Assembly: GCA_963741565.1 (NCBI GenBank)
Contig: CAVUIK010000008.1
Span: 372,001-436,000 of the forward strand
Reading direction: 5' to 3'
Origin: Ga0077555 sp963741565
Lineage (GTDB): Bacteria > Pseudomonadota > Alphaproteobacteria > Rhizobiales > Hyphomicrobiaceae
DNA length: 64,000 bases
The number at the start of each line of letters is the position of its first letter. Positions within the stretch are counted from its first letter, which is position 1. Shown piece by piece: positions 54,458 through 63,462 of the stretch. The notes under the pieces were generated by a model, which was not told the origin of the DNA, did no database searches, and saw only the letters and a program-made list of their open reading frames with translations. The translations under genes were made by a program, and so were the position numbers.

Positions 54458-54940
54458 ATGATCCGCTATCAGTTGCAGTGCGCCGAGAACCACCGGTTCG
54501 AAGGTTGGTTCGCCTCGAGCGAAGCCTATGACCGGCAGCGCAAACGCACGCTGGTGACCTGCCCGACGTGTGGTTCGAGCAAGGTCGTGAAGGCGATCAT
54601 GGCGCCGAACGTGGTGACCAGCGAGAAAGCGACCGCCAGCCGCAAGAGCCGGGCGAAGAAAACCTCGGCACCGGCGCCCGCCGCCGCACCAGAGCCGCAG
54701 CTGGTCGCCAATGCCGAGCAGCGCGAGTTGCTGCAGCGCATGCGCAAGATCCGCGACGAGGTTCTGGCCAAGTCCGACTATGTGGGCCCGCGGTTCGCCG
54801 AAGAGGCGCGCCGCATCCACACCGAGGGCGGTCAAGAACGTGGCATCTACGGCGAGGCCAACCCGGCCGACGTCAAGTCGCTCGCCGAGGATGGCATCGA
54901 CGTGTTTCCGATCCCCGTTCTGCCGGAAGACCATAACTGA
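54458..54940 (+). CDS. DUF1178 family protein
   Basis: A 160-aa protein. The N-terminal ~50 residues form a zinc-knuckle-like unit (MIRYQLQCAENHRFEGWFAS, then TLVTCPTCGSSKVVKAIMAP). A Lys/Ala/Pro-rich linker and a C-terminal helical region (QRELLQRMRKIRDEVLAKSD, YVGPRFAEEARRIHTEGGQE, RGIYGEANPADVKSLAEDGI) follow. DUF1178 is widespread in alpha- and betaproteobacteria, function unknown. It is in an operon with grxC. Confidence 0.93.
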   Translation: MIRYQLQCAENHRFEGWFASSEAYDRQRKRTLVTCPTCGSSKVVKAIMAPNVVTSEKATASRKSRAKKTSAPAPAAAPEPQLVANAEQRELLQRMRKIRDEVLAKSDYVGPRFAEEARRIHTEGGQERGIYGEANPADVKSLAEDGIDVFPIPVLPEDHN

Positions 54941-55125
54941 GGCTGTAGTTTGGATTGTGCATCAGTGCGCGGTACATTGCTGCTTCCACCAGCTTCGGAC
55001 ATCGAGCGAGAGGCGCTTGTATCCGTCCGGGCTCGCATGTCCTGCAAATGGGTGTTGCTGAGGTCAAATGGATTGCATCGAAGCGTGGCGGCGGGCAAAG
55101 CGCTGGTCCGCTATAAGACAATCCC

Positions 55126-56529
55126 TTAATTCCGATCGCGCAGCCCCCAGTCGATACAGCTTCCATCAGGCCTTCGGTAGACCCAGCGGCCGGTCCCCAT
55201 GCACTCTCGATAAGCCGACTCGCAGGCACGAACCGTGCCGTTCTTCTTGCAAGAGTTGCGCGAGATCGAGCACGATGAAGCATTGTGGAACTTCTTGTCA
55301 CACTTCGTGACATCAAGAGTCATCACCTTTTTCTCAGCGGAATTCTCTTTGACCGGGGCTTTCTCGACGGAAGCCTTGCGCGCGGCTTCCAGCTTTTGCT
55401 GCTCGATGGCTGCGACGCGTTGGCGCTCAATCTCATCCGCCTTTCGTTTGGCCTCTAGTGCGGCAGCCGTCTTCGCTCGTGCGTCGTCATCCGCCTTGCG
55501 TCGCGCATCGGCTTCCTTGCGCAGCTTCGCCGCTTCGGCCTCCGCCAGTTTGCGATCTTCCTCCTGATGCTGCTCCCGCCGCACTTTCGCCAGCCGTGAC
55601 TTGGCTAGATCACCGAAGAACGTATCGCCGAAACGGACTATGAAGGCATCCAGAACCACCGCGTCACTCGTCTCCTTGATCCGGTCCCAAGCCTCCGCTG
55701 CCGCGCTCGCAGTAGCGCGCCCAGCAACAGAGGGTGGCGGCACAAGGGGCTGTCGAGATGCAGCAATGAGCGGAACTTCCGCGCCGCCGAGCGAGCCGTA
55801 CACGAACGGCTCTTGTCGCCGACCCGTGGTTCGCAGCACCTCGTCGCGCACCCGCCCCAGTGCCAGACGCACGTCGAGGCCAGGCGTCGTCAGATGCTTA
55901 ACCATGGCTGTCGTATAGGGGCTGTTCGCGCCGTCCCCATCCGCTGCCGTCAAGCCGGCCTTGGCGGCATAAGCGATCAGTGTATCGGTGGTCGCGACCT
56001 CGATCGGTGCCAGTCCACGCCCAATCGCCCGCCCGGCCAGAGTCCGCCTGATGGAACGTACGAACGGGTTGTCGCGGCAGGCATCAAGAATGACGAGCCG
56101 CAAGCGTTTGGCCGGCTCCAGTACCTGGTTGATGCGGTCGAGCGAGATCGTTTCGTCGGCCACGTCGATGTCACGCTCCAGCACCGCATCAACCGGGATC
56201 AGATAGTTGGTACCGTTCAGCTCCATGCCATGGCCGGCATAGAACACGACCGCAATGTCGGCGCCCCGAACCTCGTCGGAGAAGTCCCGCAGAGCCCGCC
56301 GCATCTGCGCTGCTCCAAGATTGTCCGCCCGCACCACCTTGTCGAAGCCTGCGGCCTCGAGCAGCGCCATTATCGCCCGGGCGTCGTTCGTCGCATTGGC
56401 AAGCTTCGGGACCTTGGTGTAAGTGCCATTGCCGATCACGAGTGCAACGCGGCGCTCGGCTGCGGCCGGGCCTGCCAGCAGTGCCGCGAAAACGGTAACG
56501 CAAACAAATAACAACGCCCTCACAAACAT
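55126..56529 (-). CDS. Periplasmic caspase-like peptidase C14 (metacaspase) with coiled coil and Cys-rich tail
   Basis: A 467-aa exported protein. The signal peptide (MFVRALLFVCVTVFAALLAG) precedes a p20-like caspase domain: RRVALVIGNGTYTKVPKLAN, the catalytic His in VVFYAGHGMELNGTNYLIPV and the catalytic Cys in LVILDACRDNPF. Residues ~260-400 are a long charged helix rich in Arg/Lys/Glu/Ala. The last ~55 residues have six cysteines (TKCDKKFHNASSCSISRNSC and onward). A GGGGGG tract precedes the ATG. It probably cleaves after Arg/Lys; the target is unknown. Confidence 0.9.
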   Translation of the reverse strand: MFVRALLFVCVTVFAALLAGPAAAERRVALVIGNGTYTKVPKLANATNDARAIMALLEAAGFDKVVRADNLGAAQMRRALRDFSDEVRGADIAVVFYAGHGMELNGTNYLIPVDAVLERDIDVADETISLDRINQVLEPAKRLRLVILDACRDNPFVRSIRRTLAGRAIGRGLAPIEVATTDTLIAYAAKAGLTAADGDGANSPYTTAMVKHLTTPGLDVRLALGRVRDEVLRTTGRRQEPFVYGSLGGAEVPLIAASRQPLVPPPSVAGRATASAAAEAWDRIKETSDAVVLDAFIVRFGDTFFGDLAKSRLAKVRREQHQEEDRKLAEAEAAKLRKEADARRKADDDARAKTAAALEAKRKADEIERQRVAAIEQQKLEAARKASVEKAPVKENSAEKKVMTLDVTKCDKKFHNASSCSISRNSCKKNGTVRACESAYRECMGTGRWVYRRPDGSCIDWGLRDRN

Positions 56530-56738
56530 GCCCCCCAAGCCTGCGGACGCATCTAGTCCCAATCGAGCCAATATAAGGCGAAAGCGTCGATCTGGTGAAC
56601 ACTCTTGTTCGGAACTTGTATCGTACAGTCCACGCCGGCTGCCGTGATCCCAAACCGGCCCCCGGACTGTACTTGACACGCAGCAGTCGGCTTGCTGCTT
56701 TGCGGGACTTTTTCTCATGCTGAGGGACGATCCCGTCG

Positions 56739-57905
56739 ATGACCACGCCGCTGCTGTTCACGCCGATCCGCGTGCGCGACCTCACCCTCAGGAACCGCGT
56801 CATCATCTCGCCGATGGCAACCTACTCGGCAGTCAATGGGCTCGCCAGCGATTGGCATCTCGGCCATATCGCGCGCCTGGCGCTCGGCGGCGCCGCGTCA
56901 GTGATGGTCGAGGCGACGGCCGTTACCAATCAGGGCCGGATTACGAATGGCGATCTCGGCCTCTGGTCGAGCGCGCACATACCGCCGATGAAGCGCCTCG
57001 TCGACTTCATGAAGGGGCAAGGCGTGGCGCCGTCCATCCAGCTCGCGCACGCCGGCCGCAAGGGATCGATGCAGCGGCCCTGGCATGGCAACGGTGCGCT
57101 AACGCCCGCCGATATCGCCCGCGGCGACAAGACCTGGGATATCGTCGGGCCGACGGCTGAGCCGATGGCGCCGGGACACATCGCACCGGCCGCGCTCTCC
57201 GTTGCCGACATGCATACGTTGGCTGGCCACTGGGGCGACGCCGCCAAACGCGCCGTCGAGGCCGGCTTCGAGTTCATCGAGATCCACAACGCACACGGCT
57301 ACCTCATCCATCAATTCCTCTCGCCGCTATCAAACAAGCGCAACGACGCTTATGGCGGCGACTTCAAGGGGCGCTCACGCTTCCCACTGGAGGTGGCGGA
57401 GGCCGTCCGCGCCGCCGTGCCGAAGGGCATGCCGCTCTCCCTGCGCATGTCGGCGGTCGACGGCATCGATGGTGGTTGGACGATCGAGGATTCTGTCGCC
57501 TATGCCAAAGAACTGAAGCTGCGCGGCATCGACATCATTGCTTGCTCGTCGGGCGGCCTGACCGGCTCGGCAACCACGGCGCGTATCAAGCGCACCTGGG
57601 GCTTCCAGGTACCATTCGCGTCAAAAATCAAGAAAGAGGCCGGCATCATGTCGATCGCGGTCGGCCTGATCATCGATCCGCAGCATGCCGAGCACATCCT
57701 GCAATCCGGCGACGCCGACATCGTCGCCATCGGGCGCGAGGCGCTGGTCAACCCGAGCTGGCCGCAGATGGCGGAGATCGCGCTCGGCCGCAAGCCGTCG
57801 GACGCCATGGACGACTGGACCGTGCACTACGGCTGGTGGCTGAAACACCGCGAGCGCTCGCTGGAGCAGGTTCGCGCCGACTACGGAGACAGCTGGCGGA
57901 GCTGA
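56739..57905 (+). CDS. NADH:flavin oxidoreductase, Old Yellow Enzyme family (YqjM-like)
   Basis: A 388-aa FMN ene-reductase. It has TPIRVRDLTLRNRVIISPMA, the active-site region SIQLAHAGRKGSM, the His pair and loop in EIHNAHGYLIHQFLSPLSNK, LRMSAVDGIDGGWTIEDSV and GDADIVAIGREALVNPSWP. It reduces activated C=C bonds of enones with NAD(P)H. The ATG lies 209 bp from the divergent metacaspase start. Substrate unknown. Confidence 0.94.
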   Translation: MTTPLLFTPIRVRDLTLRNRVIISPMATYSAVNGLASDWHLGHIARLALGGAASVMVEATAVTNQGRITNGDLGLWSSAHIPPMKRLVDFMKGQGVAPSIQLAHAGRKGSMQRPWHGNGALTPADIARGDKTWDIVGPTAEPMAPGHIAPAALSVADMHTLAGHWGDAAKRAVEAGFEFIEIHNAHGYLIHQFLSPLSNKRNDAYGGDFKGRSRFPLEVAEAVRAAVPKGMPLSLRMSAVDGIDGGWTIEDSVAYAKELKLRGIDIIACSSGGLTGSATTARIKRTWGFQVPFASKIKKEAGIMSIAVGLIIDPQHAEHILQSGDADIVAIGREALVNPSWPQMAEIALGRKPSDAMDDWTVHYGWWLKHRERSLEQVRADYGDSWRS

Positions 57906-57918
57906 ACTCCCGCCGTCC

Positions 57919-58714
57919 TTACGTCACGTCGTCGACGATGATGCCGGCGCCGCGATAGCCGCCATCGACCGCGATGATTTCGCCGGTGACATAGCTCGAC
58001 TGAGTTTCGTCGAGCAGGAAGTGGATGACGCTCGCGATCTCGCCCGGCTCCGAGTAGCGCTTCATTGGGATGAATCGGTGGTAGAGGTCGCGGTCGGCCT
58101 GGCTGTGTATCGCTTTCACCATTGGCGTCTCGACAGGCCCTGGCGCCACGGAATTGACGCGGATTTTGAACGGCGCAAGATCATTGGCCATGACCTTCGT
58201 CAAAGTGACCACGGCGCCTTTCGATGCGCCGTAGGCCGCACGGCCCTTGGAGCCGCGCAGTCCCGAGATCGACGCGATGTTGACGATCGCACCGCCGCCC
58301 GTGTCCATCATCTTGCGCGCCGCCGCTCGTCCCACCAGGAATGTGCCGACTACATTGACGTCCATGATCTTGCGGAACAAGTCGACCGGCGTATCCAGCA
58401 CATGCTTGTCGGCAGCGATGCCTGCCGAATTGACGACGCCGGAGAGACCTCCGAACGCTTCGATCGTCTCCGCCACGACCCGATCGACGGCCTTCTCGTT
58501 GGTTACGTCGAGCCCCATGAATCGCGCGGCCTTCGACGTGCCATGCTGCTCCTTGGCCGTGGCCAGCGTCGCCTCATTCAGATCGACAAAGGCAACCGAC
58601 CATCCCTTTCTCCAGCAGCAATTCGGCCGTCGCCAGGCCGATCCCAGAACCAGCTCCCGTCACGATCGCGATGCGTTTGTGATCTTTCGAGGCCTTCGAT
58701 GCGGACTTGGCCAT
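57919..58714 (-). pseudogene. SDR family oxidoreductase, frameshifted near N-terminus
   Basis: The first ~37 residues (MAKSASKASKDHKRIAIVTG, GAGSGIGLATAELLLEKG) contain the TGxxxGIG NAD loop. The frame then breaks at a CCCTTT run (58604-58609). Removing one base restores WSVAFVDLNEATLATAKEQH and continues to GLDVTNEKAVDRVVAETIEA. NSAGIAADK, the catalytic Ser-Tyr-Lys (NIASISGL; AAYGASKGAV) and a normal end (VTGEIIAVDGGYRGAGIIVD) are present. The full protein would be ~264 aa. It lies 10 bp downstream of the SAF-domain oxidoreductase gene, suggesting one operon. The lesion may be a sequencing error. Confidence 0.85.
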
Positions 58715-58724
58715 AGGACTCCTA

Positions 58725-60077
58725 TTACCTCACATTCGGGCGACCGAACGCCGCTTCCATCTCGCGACGAAATTTATACGCGAAATCACTCGTATCGATC
58801 TCGACGTCGGTCCACTTGAGCCGCTGACCTTCCTTGATGTCAGCCTTGAGCTTTACGTGCTGCGCGAGGCCCAGCGGCAGGAACCCGTCCTTCAACGACA
58901 TCTCTGCAGGCGTTTGCTTGCCCCAAACGCAGAAGCCGCCCTCGCCATCAAGGATCTCGCCTTTTTTCAGGGTACGCTTCGCGGTCGCGACGACATCCGA
59001 GTTGAAATGGATCGATGTGCCGGTCGGCTCCCGGCGCAGTGCAGCGCTGGCCACCGAAACGCCAAGCTCCAACCCGATCATATGCGTCGGGCGGTAGAGG
59101 GCAGCGAACTTACCGCTCTTGTCTTGCAACATGTTGTACTCGCCGAAGCACTGCTGCGCATAGTCGCTCGGGCTCGAGATCACCACATACGTTCCCATCG
59201 CCAGGTGATGCGGGATGTCCTCCTCGTCGCGCGTGACGGATGAGACGACCTCAGTGACCCCGGCCTTTTCCAGCGTGCCACCAGCCGACGTCGGCTTGCA
59301 TACGTCCGACAGCTCGAAGCGAGACGCTGGTGGGAAGGCGAGGCCGTTCGTCTGCGGCACAAGCCCGGTGGCATTGCACACCGCCGTCATCTCGATGCCC
59401 GATTTGGTGCCGTCGATGAACGAGTTGAACATCTTCGGGTTGATGTGGCTGCGATCCTTGATCGTCAGATACTTGTCGAGAATGTCCCATACCGTGTCCG
59501 GATTGGACTGGTGATAGTGCGTGTTGTAACGCGTGCCTTTGCCGGCCGCGATGACGTCGAACCCACAGCTCCGCGCCCAGTCGACATGCTCGCAAATCAG
59601 CGCCGGCTGATCGCCCCAAGCCATCGAATAGACGACACCTTTTTCCTTGGCTCGCTTGGCGAGCAGGGGGCCAGCCAGCGCATCGCCCTCGACATTGACC
59701 ATGACAACGTGCTTGCCAGCGTCGATCGCCGCCATCGCATGACGGATGCCGACCGCGGGGTCGCCGGTCACCTCGATGATCACCTCGATGTCCGGATTTT
59801 CGATCAGCGACATGGCGTTGTCGGTGACGTGCGTCTTGCCGGATTTGAGCGCGTCCCCAAGCGACTTGGCGTCGACCTGCTCAGCCGGCCACTGCACGCC
59901 GACCAGACGCTCCCGCGCCCGCGCCGGCATCAGATCGGCAAGGCCGACGAGATGCATCCCCTTGGTGACGCGGCATTGCGCCAGAAACATCGTTCCGAAT
60001 TTACCGGCGCCGATCTGGCCGATGCGGATGGGCTTGTTCTGCGCGGCGCGCTCGCGCAACATATGGGAGAGGTTCAT
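58725..60077 (-). CDS. NAD(P)-dependent oxidoreductase with C-terminal SAF domain
   Basis: A 450-aa protein. The Rossmann N-terminal part (PIRIGQIGAGKFGTMFLAQC, ADLMPARARERLVGVQW, VIIEVTGDPAVGIRHAMAAI) resembles homoserine-dehydrogenase/Gfo-Idh enzymes. The last ~80 residues (VVATAKRTLKKGEILDGEGG, then LPLGLAQHVKLKADIKEGQR) are a SAF beta-clip domain. Such fusions are often misnamed FlgA-like. It probably oxidises or reduces a sugar-acid or hydroxyacid. The SDR just downstream would catalyse a linked step. Confidence 0.9.
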   Translation of the reverse strand: MNLSHMLRERAAQNKPIRIGQIGAGKFGTMFLAQCRVTKGMHLVGLADLMPARARERLVGVQWPAEQVDAKSLGDALKSGKTHVTDNAMSLIENPDIEVIIEVTGDPAVGIRHAMAAIDAGKHVVMVNVEGDALAGPLLAKRAKEKGVVYSMAWGDQPALICEHVDWARSCGFDVIAAGKGTRYNTHYHQSNPDTVWDILDKYLTIKDRSHINPKMFNSFIDGTKSGIEMTAVCNATGLVPQTNGLAFPPASRFELSDVCKPTSAGGTLEKAGVTEVVSSVTRDEEDIPHHLAMGTYVVISSPSDYAQQCFGEYNMLQDKSGKFAALYRPTHMIGLELGVSVASAALRREPTGTSIHFNSDVVATAKRTLKKGEILDGEGGFCVWGKQTPAEMSLKDGFLPLGLAQHVKLKADIKEGQRLKWTDVEIDTSDFAYKFRREMEAAFGRPNVR

Positions 60078-60227
60078 CTATGGGGCCCAGGCAAGGCGTT
60101 GTCGTTGGATTGTGCCTGTAGTGATATGCTGGACCCAGTACTTTTGCCAGCCCCGCATATGCTTACTGATATTGCTTGTTTCACGCCGTTCAAGCCGGCG
60201 CCGACCGCGGTCGATAGGTGGGACTCT

Positions 60228-60509
60228 CTATGCCTTGGCGAGCCGGCATGCGTCAAAAAACTCACGATTGGGGCAGAATTCCGGAGCGTCGAGCGGCCCC
60301 TCGGATCGGCGAGCATCGAGCCACGCCCGGCACTTGCTATCCGAAGTGCAGTCGATACAGCGCGTCCGAGCTTCGTACCACGCTCCACCGCCGTCCGCGC
60401 GGATGGCAATGACTGGATTAACTCCAATCTTGTCCATCACCCTGTCCATATGCTCGGCTTGGGCAAGCACTCGCTTGAGGATCGGAAAATCATAGCAAAA
60501 ATCACCCAT
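60228..60509 (-). CDS. DUF6455 family small cysteine-rich protein
   Basis: A 93-aa protein (MGDFCYDFPILKRVLAQAEH) with the family cysteine pattern ARTRCIDCTSDSKCRAWLDA and PEFCPNREFFDAC. The Cys arrangement suggests metal or Fe-S/zinc binding. GGAGG 6 nt upstream fixes the ATG at 60509. The function of the family is unknown. Confidence 0.85.
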   Translation of the reverse strand: MGDFCYDFPILKRVLAQAEHMDRVMDKIGVNPVIAIRADGGGAWYEARTRCIDCTSDSKCRAWLDARRSEGPLDAPEFCPNREFFDACRLAKA

Positions 60510-60694
60510 GATTGCCTCCACGCTGCACCATCATGCTGCGATCGCAGGCTGCGCCCCTCCAGATTTGGGCCGCTTGATCCAGGTCAAAATGGCCGCGCGT
60601 AGGCCTGCGGCCGAGCGAAGCACGTCCGTTCGCAGCACGGAACCAACCCGCTCGTGTACGATCGCGCGTCGCGATCACAACACAAGCAGTTGGA

Positions 60695-61333
60695 TCAATA
60701 GAGGCCGCGCTCGGCCATGATCTTGCCTTGGCGCTCGGACTCTTCGGCCGTCAACCCTTCGCAATGGTCGGTCAGCATCTGGCCATAGGTCGGCAGGCTA
60801 TTGCGATCGATATGCTTGGCTGGGTTCCACAGATCCGAGCGCACGAACGCTTTCGGGCAGTGCAGGAATGCCTCTTGGACCTCGATCAACAGTCCGACCG
60901 CCGGCACACGGCCTTGCAAGGCTGACGGCGCCAGGAGGCGCGCGTCGTTGGTAATGCGCGCCGTACCATTGATGCGCAGTGTTTCGCCCATCCCGGGAAT
61001 GAGAAACAACAGCCCAACTTCAGGATTTGCGAGGATATTTGCCAAGTTGTCGAGGCGATTGTTACCAATCCGATCGGGGAGGAGCAGATGCTCGTCGTCC
61101 ATAACGCGCACAAAGCCTGGCGGATCGCCGCGCGGCGAGACATCAGCGCCCTTCGGCCCGCGCGTCGCGATCACACAAAATGGCGACCGCGCAATGATCG
61201 CGCGGCAATGTGTGTCGAGGCGTCGAAGCACCTTGTCGGTTGCCCGGCTCAAAGGTTTCAGGTGCAGCGCACGCAGCGCTGCCTCGTCGGTGATGAAGGA
61301 CGTATCTTTTGGGATTGGGCTCACTGCATCCAT
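60695..61333 (-). CDS. Pyridoxamine 5'-phosphate oxidase-family FMN protein
   Basis: A 212-aa split-barrel protein: AIIARSPFCVIATRGPKGAD, VSPRGDPPGFVRVMDDEHLL, LPDRIGNNRLDNLANILANP, VGLLFLIPGMGETLRINGTA and FLHCPKAFVRSDLWNP. This is the MSMEG_1061-like PPOX subgroup, usually a cytoplasmic FMN reductase or protective flavoprotein. It is 33 bp downstream of the alpha/beta hydrolase gene. Confidence 0.9.
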   Translation of the reverse strand: MDAVSPIPKDTSFITDEAALRALHLKPLSRATDKVLRRLDTHCRAIIARSPFCVIATRGPKGADVSPRGDPPGFVRVMDDEHLLLPDRIGNNRLDNLANILANPEVGLLFLIPGMGETLRINGTARITNDARLLAPSALQGRVPAVGLLIEVQEAFLHCPKAFVRSDLWNPAKHIDRNSLPTYGQMLTDHCEGLTAEESERQGKIMAERGLY

Positions 61334-61366
61334 TTCATCGGCTCATTCGTCATGTTCGCTTTCCGT

Positions 61367-62242
61367 TCAGCCGGCGAGGAAATCGCGCACAAGACCAATC
61401 TGGTCTGGCATATTGAGAGCCGGCGCATGTCCACACCCCTCGATTTCGACGATCCGCGCCTTCGGTCCACGGCCCGCCATCTCGCGCGCGACCTCAGGCA
61501 GCAGCAGGTCCGACGTGGCTCCCCTCAGCACCAGCGTCGGCATCGTCAGGAGGTCGTAATGCTCCCACTGCTCGTAGTCACGTGGATGCGCAAACATCTG
61601 CCGGACGATCCCCGGATCATAATGCGTGGTCATTCGCCCATTCGGCAGGCGCCGTAACGAAGTCTCCGCCATATGCCGCCACTGGGCGTCGCTGTGCCAG
61701 CCGAACGGAACATAGATGGTCCGGAAATAAGCTTCGAGCTCGCTGACCGTCGCGAACTCCGGCGGATTGCCGACGTACGACTTGATGCGTTGATATGGCC
61801 CATCCGGGAACGTCGGCCCGATGTCGTTGATGACCATACGCGCAATGCGCCCGCGCAGCGTTGTGGCACCGGCCCGGATACCGAGCGCGCCGCCCATCGA
61901 TGTTCCCACCCAATGCAGCTTGTCGAGCTTCAGCGCGTCAGCGATTCCCAGTGCCTGCTCGGCGTATCGATCGAGGCAGTAGTCACGGTCCGCGTCCTGG
62001 CTCCACTGCGAGAGCCCGCGTCCGATCGTATCCGGGCAGATCACCCGGTAACGGTCAGCCAGAGCCGCCGCAATCACATCAAAATCGCGGCCTGTCCTTG
62101 CGAGCCCATGCCACATGACAATGGCCGGCGCACTTGGCGCCCCCCATTCGGAATAATGCGTCTCGCATCCCGCGATCGTGAGGTAGTTGGAGCGCGGGCG
62201 CCCGGGCAGCGTCGGCTCCGTCTGGATTTGGTTCATCGTCAT
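61367..62242 (-). CDS. Alpha/beta hydrolase
   Basis: A 291-aa serine hydrolase from MTMNQIQTEP. Oxyanion region IVMWHGLARTGRDFD, nucleophile Ser in LHWVGTSMGGALGIRAGATT, acid in LVLRGATSDLLLPEVA, and catalytic His in GCGHAPALNMPDQIG. The family includes esterases and meta-cleavage product hydrolases. It diverges from the TauD gene across a repeat-bearing region and precedes the PPOX gene. Confidence 0.93.
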   Translation of the reverse strand: MTMNQIQTEPTLPGRPRSNYLTIAGCETHYSEWGAPSAPAIVMWHGLARTGRDFDVIAAALADRYRVICPDTIGRGLSQWSQDADRDYCLDRYAEQALGIADALKLDKLHWVGTSMGGALGIRAGATTLRGRIARMVINDIGPTFPDGPYQRIKSYVGNPPEFATVSELEAYFRTIYVPFGWHSDAQWRHMAETSLRRLPNGRMTTHYDPGIVRQMFAHPRDYEQWEHYDLLTMPTLVLRGATSDLLLPEVAREMAGRGPKARIVEIEGCGHAPALNMPDQIGLVRDFLAG

Positions 62243-62250
62243 GGATTTGG

Positions 62251-62368
62251 CCTGCAAGTGCCTCGACAGGGCCATTTTGCCCGATCGCCCGGGGCTGCAC
62301 CATGCCTGACTGGGTCACGCTCAAACATGCCTATACGGCCATGCCTGCAAGTGCTGTCCTGCAAGTGC
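62251..62368. repeat. Repeat-bearing divergent promoter (CCTGCAAGTGC x3, CATGCCT x3)
   Basis: CCTGCAAGTGC occurs three times in the same orientation (62251-62261, 62344-62354, 62358-62368). CATGCCT also occurs three times (62301-62307, 62326-62332, 62340-62346). Both sets lie in the ~180 bp between the divergent hydrolase and TauD genes. A regulator-binding array is inferred. Confidence 0.5.
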
Positions 62369-62421
62369 TTGTCGTCGTCGCCGGCCCGGGCCATGATCCC
62401 AGGTAAACCGAGGAGGACACC

Positions 62422-63297
62422 ATGCAGCCGGCCAAGCGCGGACCGCGCTACAGGCACATCGCCGACGAGACCGCCCCTTTCGAGACAATTGCCGTCGAAA
62501 AACTGACGCCGGTCATCGGCGCCGAGATCGGCGGGATCGACCTGACCCAACCGCTATCGAACCGCCAGCAGGACGAGTTGCACCGGGCGCTGGCCGAAAA
62601 CCTGGTGATTTTCTTCCGGAACCAACCGCTGACGCCCGCACAGCACCTCGCCTTCGGACGGTTATTCGGCGAACTCCATATTCACCCCGCAGCGCCACAC
62701 ATCGAGGGGCATCCCGAACTGCTGAAAATCTACGCCGACAAGGATAGCCCGCGCGCCAATGGCGAAACCTGGCATTCGGACGTCTCATGCGATCCTGCAC
62801 CGCCCATGGGCTCGATCCTGCACATCCGGCAGTGCCCACCGAAAGGCGGCGACACCTTGTTCGCCAATATGTATGCCGCCTACGACGCGCTCTCGGAGCG
62901 CATGAAAAGGTACCTGGATGGTCTTACCGCGCTGCACGATGGCGAGCATGTCTATCGCGGCACCTATTCGAATTATGGCGTCAAGGACAAACCGAGCTAT
63001 CCTCGGGCTGAGCATCCCGTGGTCCGGACGCATCCGGTTACCGGGCGCAAGCTGCTGTTTGTCAACAGTGGCTTCACGACCCGAATTCTCGGCCTCCCCC
63101 TCGACGAGAGCGACGCCATCTTACGCTACCTCTACGAGCATATGGCCAACCCGCTGTTCCAATGTCGGTTCCGCTGGCAGTCGGATTCAATCGCGTTCTG
63201 GGACAATCGCTGTGCCCAGCACCGAGCTATGTGGGACTACTGGCCCCACACCCGTGCGGGTGCCCGCGTAACCGTCAAAGGTGACCGGCCGATCTGA
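62422..63297 (+). CDS. TauD/TfdA family Fe(II)/2-oxoglutarate dioxygenase
   Basis: A 291-aa enzyme. GGIDLTQPLSNRQQDELHRA and LVIFFRNQPLTPAQHLAFGR mark the family. The iron facial triad is His-Asp in ANGETWHSDVSCDP and the distal His in FWDNRCAQHRAMWDY. The 2-oxoglutarate Arg follows in THTRAG-like YWPHTRAGARVTVKGDRP. It hydroxylates taurine, phenoxyacetate or related compounds with O2. AGGAGG precedes the ATG. Confidence 0.95.
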   Translation: MQPAKRGPRYRHIADETAPFETIAVEKLTPVIGAEIGGIDLTQPLSNRQQDELHRALAENLVIFFRNQPLTPAQHLAFGRLFGELHIHPAAPHIEGHPELLKIYADKDSPRANGETWHSDVSCDPAPPMGSILHIRQCPPKGGDTLFANMYAAYDALSERMKRYLDGLTALHDGEHVYRGTYSNYGVKDKPSYPRAEHPVVRTHPVTGRKLLFVNSGFTTRILGLPLDESDAILRYLYEHMANPLFQCRFRWQSDSIAFWDNRCAQHRAMWDYWPHTRAGARVTVKGDRPI

Positions 63298-63462
63298 CGC
63301 TTCTTACCGCTGCGCCGCAGCCCTCCCAATCCGCCGGTTGGCACTCGACGCCGGCGTTTTTCGAGCCTAAATTGCTATGCGTCAATGACATGAGGACTTG
63401 CGACCTGGGCCCGCATCGCGCCCGGATTTTGGGGAGAGGCCGTCAAGAGGGCCGGGGTTCAC

